DNA of 6,043 nt from an uncultured Clostridium sp. (GTDB lineage Bacteria; Bacillota; Clostridia; Clostridiales; Clostridiaceae). Positions 1 through 5,435 of this stretch are shown here, in pieces. Each line of letters begins with the position of its first letter. Position 1 is the stretch's first letter. Location: assembly GCF_934754925.1 (NCBI RefSeq), contig NZ_CAKVJA010000076.1, positions 1 to 6,043 of the forward strand, in the 5' to 3' direction. Both the position numbers and the translations under genes were made by a program. The notes under the pieces are model-generated. The model saw only the letters and a list, made by a program, of their open reading frames with translations. It had not been told where the DNA came from and searched no databases.

Positions 1-644
1 TGCCCTGAAAACATTATATCAAAGTTATATTTATTATAAGAATAATTACCTACAGACTCAAAATTTTCTGGATAATGAGATAAAACAATTTTAATTCCTT
101 CTAATTTTTCTAATCTTTTAAATAATACCTCAACATTTTCAACCTTATATCTACTATTTACCTTGCTATAAAACATTTCACCCTTATCTACTCTTTTTTC
201 TGCTAAACCTAATATATTAATTATATTACCTTTAATTTTTATTTTTGATATTTCATTTTCTAATACATTAATATTTTTTTCTTTTAATTTTTCTACTATT
301 TCCTTTACCCTAGAACATCTCATTTCATTATTTCCTAATATGTAATATACAGGAATCTTCTTATTTAACCTACTACAAAATTCGATTATCTCATTTATTC
401 TTTTCATATTTGAATCTATTAAATCTCCTGTTGCTACAATAATATCTGGTTTCTGATCCATAATAACTTTATATAAAGTATTATTATCTCTTCCAAATTC
501 CTTACTATGCAAGTCTGATATTTGGGCTATTCTCATATTTTTATTAACATTACTCTTTACTTTTAAATTAGTTATAGAAATTTTATTATTTTGATAATAG
601 CAGAAAAATCCTGTAATCATAGCTATAGTAATTATTATTCCCAT
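1..644 (-). CDS. Membrane-anchored metallophosphoesterase, YkuE/YaeI-like (C-terminal end missing)
   Basis: The calcineurin-like fold hydrolyses phosphate esters with a two-metal centre; the substrate of this member is unknown. Seen here: a hydrophobic stretch at residues 2-17 (probable membrane anchor, no Cys lipobox or twin-arginine motif), then the family motifs in order: D44-L-H46, G73-D74, G104-N105-N106-E107, H190 in LSHYPE, and S-G-H at the left edge, which should be the start of the final GHxH motif. The third motif is normally GNHE/D, so the catalytic His appears to be Asn here. The ATG at 644 is chosen because AGGAG (minus strand, bases 653-657) lies 8 nt upstream and the anchor begins at once. 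214 residues are visible; relatives run to roughly 270-290, so the last quarter lies outside. It lies downstream of nifJ on the same strand but is separated by a strong terminator, so it probably has its own promoter. Family call firm; specific role unassigned. Confidence 0.88.
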   Translation of the reverse strand, partial: MGIIITIAMITGFFCYYQNNKISITNLKVKSNVNKNMRIAQISDLHSKEFGRDNNTLYKVIMDQKPDIIVATGDLIDSNMKRINEIIEFCSRLNKKIPVYYILGNNEMRCSRVKEIVEKLKEKNINVLENEISKIKIKGNIINILGLAEKRVDKGEMFYSKVNSRYKVENVEVLFKRLEKLEGIKIVLSHYPENFESVGNYSYNKYNFDIMFSG

Positions 645-692
645 AATTATATCTCCTATCCCTTTTTATATAATAATTAAATTTTTATTTAT

Positions 693-722
693 ATTATATA
701 TCACTTTCTAAAATAATTTAAA
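693..722 (-). promoter_or_regulatory. Possible promoter of the metallophosphoesterase gene
   Basis: On the minus strand, TATAAT (693-698) is preceded 18 nt upstream by TTTAAA (717-722), a 4/6 match to the -35 consensus. It lies between the nifJ terminator and the phosphoesterase start, where a promoter is needed if that terminator is efficient. The DNA is so AT-rich that such matches arise easily, so this is a weak call. Confidence 0.3.
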
Positions 723-735
723 GTTATAATTACAT

Positions 736-770
736 ATAAAAAAACACCTCAGAAAAATTCTGAGGTGTTT
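736..770 (-). terminator. Intrinsic terminator of nifJ
   Basis: A perfect 13-bp stem (bases 742-754 pairing with 758-770, core CACCTCAGAA/TTCTGAGGTG) closes a 3-nt loop. On the minus strand it is followed by a run of T ending in TTTTTATAT. It begins 10 nt after the nifJ stop codon. Stem, short loop and T-tract orientation all fit Rho-independent termination of nifJ and separate it from the phosphoesterase gene. Confidence 0.93.
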
Positions 771-780
771 AAAATTTATA

Positions 781-3700
781 TTATTCTTGTTCTGCTAATT
801 TCTTTAGTTCAGCATATTTTTGTCTAGCATGTTCTTCTGTCATTTGGAATAATTCTTCCGCTTGTTCTGGGAATTGCTTAGCAATTGCTGAATATCTTAC
901 TTGATCCATTATAAAGTCTCTGAAGTTTCCTTGAGGTTCTTTAGAATCTAAACTTAATGGATTCTTTCCTTGTTCTTTTAATTCTGGATTATATCTATAA
1001 AGATGCCAGTATCCTGCCTTAACTGCTTCTTCCATGTTTCTTATAGAGAATCCCATTCCCTTCTTTAATCCATGGCTGATACAAGTTGAGTAAGCAATAA
1101 TGATTGATGGTCCGTTATGTGCTTCTGCTTCAAGCATTGCCTTAACTACTTGGTTCTTATCAGCTCCAATAGCTACTTGTGCAACATAAACATTTCCGTA
1201 AGACATCATCATTCTTCCTAAATCTTTTTTCTTAGTCTTCTTACCTGATGCTGCTAATTTTGCCATAGCTGCTGCAGGAGTTGATTTAGAAGATTGTCCA
1301 CCAGTATTAGAGTAAATTTCTGTATCAAATACTAATACATTTACGTCTTGTCCTGATGCTAATACATGGTCTAATCCACCGTATCCGATGTCATAAGCCC
1401 AACCATCTCCTCCAAGAATCCATTGTGATCTCTTAACAAGGAAATCAGCTCTTTCTCTAATTTCTTCAAGTAAAACTTTTGCTTCTTCATTTTCAATGTT
1501 GTTTTCTGCAAGTATTGCTTCAACTTCTCTTGAAGAAACTTTTGAAAGTTCTCCGTTATCTTTATTCTCTAACCAGTTCTTAAATACTTCTTTATATTCT
1601 TCAGCTATATCCATAGAAATTAAGCTTTCCATATTTGAAGCTATTTTCTTTCTCATTTGATCAGCTGCTAAGAACATACCATATCCAAATTCTGCATTAT
1701 CTTCAAATAATGAGTTAGCCCAAGCTGGTCCTTTACCTTCATGGTTCTTAGTATATGGTGTTGAAGGTGCTGAACCTCCCCATATTGATGAACATCCAGT
1801 TGCATTAGCAATCATCATTCTATCACCGAATAATTGAGTTACTAATTTGATATATGGAGTTTCTCCACAACCAGCACATGCTCCTGAGAACTCGATAAGT
1901 GGTTGTTTAAATTGACTATCCTTAACTGTCTTACCTGGAGTTAAGTGTTCTTTGTTTGATACTTCTTTTGATACTGAGAAGTCCCAATTTGCTACTTCTT
2001 TTTCTACTTGTGTTCCAAGTGGCTTCATTTCTAACGCCTTACCTGGTGCTGGACAAATATCAACACAGTTGTTACATCCAGTACAGTCTAATGTACTAAC
2101 TTGAATTCTATAGTTTAATCCAGCTAATGTTTTACCAGTAGCTTTCTTAGTTTCAAATCCAGCTGGTGCTTTAGCTAACTCTTCATCAGTTACTAGAACT
2201 GGTCTAATACATGCATGTGGACAAACGAAAGCACATTGGTTACATTGAATACATTTTGCCATATTCCATTCTGGAACATCTGTTGCAACACCTCTTTTTT
2301 CATATGCTGCAGTTCCTGCTGGGAATGTACCATCTTCTAATCCGTTAAATGCACTTACAGGTAACTTGTCTCCCTCTAAAGCATTCATAGGATTCATTAT
2401 GTTCTTAACGAAATCTGTTACTTCTTTAGTTTCTACTTTAACTTCATCAGTTGCAGTCTTCCAACTTTCTGGTACGCTGATTTTAACTAATGAATTCATA
2501 CCTGCTTCAACAGCTTCGTAGTTCATGTTAACAACCTTGTCACCCTTCTTACCGTAAGCCTTCTTAATTGAAGCCTTTAAGTATTCAGTTGCTTCTTCTT
2601 GTGGTATAATTTCTGCTAATTTAAAGAATGCAGATTGCATTATCATGTTAATTCTTCTACCTAATCCTATTTCAGAAGCAATCTTAGTTGCATTAACTGT
2701 ATAGAAGTTTATTTCATTTTCAGCTATGTATCTCTTCATTTTAGCTGGTAATTTTCTTTCTATTTCTTCTTCGTTCCAAATAGTATTTAATACGAAGTTT
2801 CCACCTTTTTTAAGTCCCTTTAATAAATCATATTGATTTACGTAAGCTTGTACATGACATGCTATGTAATCAGCTTCATCAATAAGGTAAGTTGATCTTA
2901 TTGGTGTATCTCCAAATCTTAAGTGAGACATAGTAACTCCACCAGATTTCTTTGAGTCATATGCAAAGTATGCTTGTACGTACTTATCTGTGTTTTCACC
3001 TATAATCTTAATAGCTTGCTTATTAGCTCCAACTGTACCGTCTGATCCTAATCCCCAGAACTTACATCTAACTGTTCCTGGTGTAGCTATTCTTAATTCA
3101 TCTTCTACTGGAATTGAAGTGAAAGTAACATCATCTTCTATACCAACTGTAAAGAAGTTTTTAGAATCATCTTTCTTTAAGTTATCAAATATAGCTTTAA
3201 TATCTGAAGGAGTAACATCCTTAGAAGCTAATCCATAACGCCCTCCAACTATCTTAGGTGCATTTTCTTTTCCGTAGAATGCAGAACATACATCTAAGTA
3301 TAATGGTTCACCATTAGATCCTGGTTCCTTAGTTCTATCAATTACACAAATTTTTTCTACTGATTGTGGTATAACTTTTAATAAATGCTCTACTGAGAAT
3401 GGTCTGAATAAATGAACTTTAACTAATCCATACTTTTCTCCTCTAGCATTTAATTCATCTATAGTTTCTTCTATAGCTTCAGTAACTGAACCCATAGCAA
3501 CAATTATTTCTTTTGCATCTTCTGCTCCATAATAATTAAATAAACCATAGCTTCTTCCTGTTTTTTCTTCCATTTTAGCCATGTATTCTTCAACTATTGG
3601 AATTATATTATTATAGAATTTATTTGAAGCTTCTCTAGTTTGGAAATAAATATCTGAATTTTGAGCAGTTCCTCTTGTAACTGGATTGTTTGGAGTTAAT

Positions 3701-4320
3701 GCTCTACTTCTAAATTCCTTTAGTGCTTCTCTATCAAGCATTTCTGCATAATCTTCATAATCTAAAACTTCTACTTTTTGTATTTCATGTGATGTTCTAA
3801 ATCCATCAAAGAAGTTTACAAAAGGTAGTCTTCCTTTTATAGCTGCAAGGTGCGATACTGGAGCTAAGTCTGCAACTTCTTGTACTGAACCTGCAGCAAG
3901 CATTACACAACCTGTCATTCTTGCAGCCATAACATCTTGATGATCTCCAAATATTGATAATGCTTGAGAAGCTATTGCTCTAGCACTTACATGGAATACA
4001 CCTGGTAATAATTCTCCTGCTACTTTATACATGTTTGGTAACATAAGTAATAAACCTTGTGATGCAGTGAAAGTCGTTGTTAATGCTCCTGCTTGAAGTG
4101 AACCGTGGAATGTACCCGCAGCACCAGCTTCTGATTGCATTTCTACAACATTAACAGTTTGTCCAAAAATATTTTTCTTCCCTTGAGCAGACCATTCATC
4201 CACAACTTCTGCCATTGTAGTAGATGGTGTTATAGGGAATATTGCAGCTACATCTGTAAACGCATATGCTACGTGAGCAGCAGCCGTATTACCATCAATA
4301 GTCATCATTTTCTTTGCCAT
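781..4320 (-). CDS. nifJ: Pyruvate:ferredoxin (flavodoxin) oxidoreductase, single-chain
   Basis: Catalyses pyruvate + CoA + oxidised ferredoxin to acetyl-CoA + CO2 + reduced ferredoxin in the cytoplasm; the reduced ferredoxin feeds hydrogenase and other reductases. The 1179 residues cover all fused domains: the N-terminal pyruvate-binding domain (F28-PITPST, T31, E64 in MQSEAG, R114 in VSARA, numbering that coincides with the Desulfovibrio africanus enzyme), the middle CoA/linker domains, a two-cluster ferredoxin insert (C690-x2-C693-x2-C696-x3-C700 and C746-x2-C749-x2-C752-x3-C756), and the C-terminal TPP domain (G971-DG, N1005-TGGQ). The proximal 4Fe-4S ligands are C815, C818, C843 and C1080. 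The C-terminus is short (ends ELKKLAEQE), lacking the oxygen-protective extension of the D. africanus protein, as in clostridial enzymes. Start ATG at 4320 has GAAGG (4330-4334) 9 nt upstream. A terminator follows the stop. No frameshift or missing ligand seen. Confidence 0.98.
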   Translation of the reverse strand: MAKKMMTIDGNTAAAHVAYAFTDVAAIFPITPSTTMAEVVDEWSAQGKKNIFGQTVNVVEMQSEAGAAGTFHGSLQAGALTTTFTASQGLLLMLPNMYKVAGELLPGVFHVSARAIASQALSIFGDHQDVMAARMTGCVMLAAGSVQEVADLAPVSHLAAIKGRLPFVNFFDGFRTSHEIQKVEVLDYEDYAEMLDREALKEFRSRALTPNNPVTRGTAQNSDIYFQTREASNKFYNNIIPIVEEYMAKMEEKTGRSYGLFNYYGAEDAKEIIVAMGSVTEAIEETIDELNARGEKYGLVKVHLFRPFSVEHLLKVIPQSVEKICVIDRTKEPGSNGEPLYLDVCSAFYGKENAPKIVGGRYGLASKDVTPSDIKAIFDNLKKDDSKNFFTVGIEDDVTFTSIPVEDELRIATPGTVRCKFWGLGSDGTVGANKQAIKIIGENTDKYVQAYFAYDSKKSGGVTMSHLRFGDTPIRSTYLIDEADYIACHVQAYVNQYDLLKGLKKGGNFVLNTIWNEEEIERKLPAKMKRYIAENEINFYTVNATKIASEIGLGRRINMIMQSAFFKLAEIIPQEEATEYLKASIKKAYGKKGDKVVNMNYEAVEAGMNSLVKISVPESWKTATDEVKVETKEVTDFVKNIMNPMNALEGDKLPVSAFNGLEDGTFPAGTAAYEKRGVATDVPEWNMAKCIQCNQCAFVCPHACIRPVLVTDEELAKAPAGFETKKATGKTLAGLNYRIQVSTLDCTGCNNCVDICPAPGKALEMKPLGTQVEKEVANWDFSVSKEVSNKEHLTPGKTVKDSQFKQPLIEFSGACAGCGETPYIKLVTQLFGDRMMIANATGCSSIWGGSAPSTPYTKNHEGKGPAWANSLFEDNAEFGYGMFLAADQMRKKIASNMESLISMDIAEEYKEVFKNWLENKDNGELSKVSSREVEAILAENNIENEEAKVLLEEIRERADFLVKRSQWILGGDGWAYDIGYGGLDHVLASGQDVNVLVFDTEIYSNTGGQSSKSTPAAAMAKLAASGKKTKKKDLGRMMMSYGNVYVAQVAIGADKNQVVKAMLEAEAHNGPSIIIAYSTCISHGLKKGMGFSIRNMEEAVKAGYWHLYRYNPELKEQGKNPLSLDSKEPQGNFRDFIMDQVRYSAIAKQFPEQAEELFQMTEEHARQKYAELKKLAEQE

Positions 4321-4429
4321 GATAATATACCTTCTTTCATTGTCCTAAGTGTTTTAAATAATAATTATTCTTTAATAATAATTATACTTATTTTAAAATA
4401 TTTTTCTAGTCCTTTTCTTAGAAATCTCA

Positions 4430-4471
4430 TTTAGTATAATTCTGTAACCTTTTGTCACTTTTTAGTATAAT
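4430..4471. repeat. 11-bp direct repeat TTTAGTATAAT, 31-bp period, upstream of nifJ
   Basis: TTTAGTATAAT occurs identically at 4430-4440 and 4461-4471, and both copies are followed within a few bases by GTAA. The 31-bp period is close to three helical turns, so two proteins bound there would face the same side. Each copy contains AGTAT, the half-site also seen before the HxlR-type gene, and on the minus strand each holds a TATACT -10-like hexamer. It could be a regulator site, duplicated promoter DNA, or chance in AT-rich sequence. Confidence 0.5.
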
Positions 4472-4492
4472 CATATGTAATAATTTCTTCAA
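4464..4492 (-). promoter_or_regulatory. Candidate nifJ promoter
   Basis: On the minus strand, TTGAAG (4487-4492) and TATACT (4464-4469) are separated by 17 nt, an acceptable sigma-A arrangement giving a leader of roughly 135 nt. A second TATACT (4433-4438) sits 31 bp closer to the gene, preceded by GTGACA (4453-4458) at a 14-nt spacing that is too short for a standard promoter. A TATAAT on the minus strand at 4381-4386 has no good -35. Which of these is used cannot be decided by eye. Confidence 0.4.
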
Positions 4493-4621
4493 TAGGAAAA
4501 TACCATGTTTATACATTTATTTTTTTATGATTACTAAAATATTTTTCAATGATTATATTTATTTTTATTATCTATATATTTCTCATATTATAAAATATCT
4601 AAAATAAATTTTTAATTATTT

Positions 4622-4650
4622 TTGATATTCCTAATAATACTACCTATATA
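4622..4650 (+). promoter_or_regulatory. Possible promoter of the HxlR-family gene
   Basis: TTGATA (4622-4627, 5/6 to the -35 consensus) and TATATA (4645-4650, 4/6 to the -10 consensus) are separated by 17 nt. Transcription would start near 4657, placing the repeat element at 4683-4707 just downstream of the start. Other AT-rich hexamers nearer the repeat could serve as -10, so the assignment is tentative. Confidence 0.35.
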
Positions 4651-4682
4651 TTTCTTATACAATAAGGCACTTTTTTTATATA

Positions 4683-4707
4683 TAGTATCAAAAAAGATAC
4701 TAAGTAT
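4683..4707. promoter_or_regulatory. Putative operator: three AGTAT/ATACT half-sites
   Basis: TAGTATC (4683-4689) and GATACTA (4696-4702) form a perfect 7-bp inverted repeat with a 6-nt A spacer. The right arm is shared with a second palindrome, ATACT-A-AGTAT (4697-4707). HxlR/YodB-type dimers are known to bind inverted repeats carrying TACT/AGTA-type half-sites near their own promoters. The position 62-86 nt before the regulator's start codon suggests autoregulation; that is inference. Confidence 0.5.
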
Positions 4708-4768
4708 ATAGATTTAAACCATTAGATATGTTATTATTTATAAATGTACTCTAAAAGGAGGTTTCATA

Positions 4769-5143
4769 ATGAATAAAACACTTTCTTTTCATAATGATTG
4801 CCATATTAAGAATCGTTGTGCTAAATATGATACATGCCCTATGATTCTTGTACATAGAATATTATCAGGTAAATGGAAGATTTTAATATTATGGTATTTA
4901 AGTAACGAAACTTTGAGATTTAGTGAATTAAAAAGAAAATTACCTGATACTACTCAAAAAATGTTAACTAATCAATTGAGAAGTCTTGAAGAAGATAACC
5001 TTATTTTTAGAAAAGTATATCCTGTAATTCCTCCTAAAGTGGAATATGGACTTACTGATATAGGGAAAAAAATAGTTCCTCTTCTGGAATCTATGTATAC
5101 ATATGGAGTTGAATATTCACAAGATAAAAAATCTTCTAAATAG
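4769..5143 (+). CDS. HxlR-family winged-helix transcriptional regulator
   Basis: A DNA-binding regulator; the family includes thiol/electrophile sensors (YodB, HypR, CatR) and the formaldehyde-responsive HxlR. The 124 residues match the family's usual size and layout: conserved C23-P24, LSGKWKILIL (32-41), FSELKRKLPD leading into the recognition-helix segment TQKMLTNQLRSLEED (62-76), and the wing PPKVEYGLTDIGK (88-100). C23 corresponds by alignment in memory to the redox-active Cys6 of Bacillus subtilis YodB. An N-terminal extension adds C11 and C17, giving a C-x5-C-x5-C series. The ATG at 4769 is supported by AAAGGAGG (4754-4761) 7 nt upstream. It is divergent from nifJ, with 292 nt and a terminator separating it from fprA, so it is monocistronic. 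The repeat at 4683-4707 suggests self-control. The inducer and targets are unknown; neighbours hint at a redox or oxygen-related signal. Confidence 0.93.
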   Translation: MNKTLSFHNDCHIKNRCAKYDTCPMILVHRILSGKWKILILWYLSNETLRFSELKRKLPDTTQKMLTNQLRSLEEDNLIFRKVYPVIPPKVEYGLTDIGKKIVPLLESMYTYGVEYSQDKKSSK

Positions 5144-5169
5144 CTAAGTTGTTTTACTTAGCTATTTTT
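5138..5169 (+). terminator. Intrinsic terminator of the HxlR-family gene
   Basis: A 12-bp perfect stem (5138-5149 with 5156-5167, core TAGCTAAGT/ACTTAGCTA) encloses the 6-nt loop TGTTTT and ends in TTTTT (5165-5169). The stop codon TAG at 5141-5143 is inside the left arm, so the hairpin overlaps the end of the gene. This separates the regulator transcript from fprA. Confidence 0.9.
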
Positions 5170-5170
5170 A

Positions 5171-5213
5171 ATTATTATCTAAAAAATTATTATCTAAAAA
5201 TTATTTCTAAAAA
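5171..5213. repeat. 15-bp tandem repeat, two perfect units plus a degenerate third
   Basis: ATTATTATCTAAAAA is present at 5171-5185 and again, without interruption, at 5186-5200, followed by a shortened version, TTATTTCTAAAAA (5201-5213). It lies directly behind the terminator T-tract. Probably a slippage-generated minisatellite in AT-rich DNA; no function is implied. Confidence 0.8.
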
Positions 5214-5341
5214 ATTACCAAAATTACTTTTAATAGTACTACTTTTATCTTAATTTATTGTTATAATATATTTTATAGAGTATTTATTTATTATTTTACA
5301 CATATTAAATTTAAGTTTATAATTATCTCTTTGCTTATTTA

Positions 5342-5369
5342 TTGACAATAATTATTGTTGGACTATAAT
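5342..5369 (+). promoter_or_regulatory. fprA promoter (consensus sigma-A)
   Basis: TTGACA (5342-5347) and TATAAT (5364-5369) are both perfect consensus hexamers with a 16-nt spacer. Transcription should begin near 5376, leaving a leader of about 60 nt before the ATG at 5436. The best promoter in the window, and one that strong would be expected to need repression; operator-like palindromes overlap it. Confidence 0.85.
5345..5358. promoter_or_regulatory. 14-bp perfect palindrome over the fprA -35/spacer
   Basis: ACAATAATTATTGT is a perfect palindrome that begins inside the -35 hexamer and fills most of the spacer, directly left of the PerR-like box. It could be a second operator. It does not match the clostridial Rex consensus, and its even-spaced centre differs from a PerR box. 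The binding protein, if any, is unknown. Confidence 0.4.
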
Positions 5370-5377
5370 TATTATAT
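5363..5377 (+). promoter_or_regulatory. Putative PerR box overlapping the fprA -10
   Basis: CTATAATTATTATAT matches the Bacillus PerR box TTATAATNATTATAA at 12 of its 14 defined positions, with only the outermost base on each side differing, and contains the perfect inverted repeat TATAAT-T-ATTATA. It covers the -10 hexamer and expected start site, a position suited to repression. PerR is known to repress flavodiiron protein genes in Clostridium acetobutylicum. AT-rich background makes partial matches common, so this is a candidate rather than a proven site. Confidence 0.55.
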
Positions 5378-5435
5378 AGAAGTTACAATTAGAACTTATA
5401 AATTTAATATTAAATTGTAAAAGGAGATTATTCAC

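Larger units (their letters stand above)
4321..4768. other. Gene-free divergent control region between nifJ and the HxlR-type gene
   Basis: These 448 bases hold no credible gene; the only short frames are AT-driven. The left part should contain the nifJ promoter and leader (minus strand), including two copies of AATAATAATTAT (4357-4368 and 4374-4385) and two copies of TTTAGTATAAT (4430-4440 and 4461-4471). The right part should contain the promoter and operator of the plus-strand regulator, including an inverted repeat at 4683-4702. The middle (about 4500-4620) is almost pure A/T and shows nothing interpretable. No riboswitch or T-box signature was recognised. Confidence 0.7.
5144..5435. other. 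Spacer between the HxlR-family gene and fprA
   Basis: No gene is visible in these 292 bases. After the terminator comes a short tandem repeat (5171-5213), then featureless AT-rich DNA to about 5340. Next are the fprA promoter and operator-like palindromes (5342-5377) and a leader of about 60 nt containing the perfect palindrome AATTTAATATTAAATT (5401-5416) and the ribosome binding site AAGGAG (5421-5426). A TATAAT at 5262-5267 lacks a recognisable -35. Confidence 0.7.

Noticed and set aside
2990..3238. Plus-strand open frame of 82 codons
   Set aside because: It lies wholly antisense inside nifJ, has no ribosome binding site or recognisable domain, and is explained by the biased codons of the real gene.
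4414..4424. TTTCTTAGAAA as a CodY box near nifJ
   Set aside because: The centre spacing and flanks do not fit the CodY consensus AATTTTCWGAAAATT well enough to call.
4135..4434. Plus-strand open frame of 99 codons overlapping the nifJ start and leader
   Set aside because: Most of it is antisense to nifJ, the rest reads AT-rich promoter DNA as Ile/Tyr/Leu/Asn runs, and no ribosome binding site precedes it.
4505..4537. Tiny plus-strand frame (10 codons, MFIHLFFYDY) as a leader peptide
   Set aside because: The upstream AGGA match is weak, no attenuator hairpin follows, and such frames are common in AT-rich spacer DNA.
5262..5267. TATAAT as a second fprA promoter
   Set aside because: No acceptable -35 hexamer at 16-18 nt upstream; the promoter at 5342-5369 is far better.
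5341..5360. Rex (NADH-sensing) operator at the fprA promoter
   Set aside because: The palindrome ACAATAATTATTGT lacks the TTGTTAA/TTAACAA arms and spacing of clostridial Rex sites.
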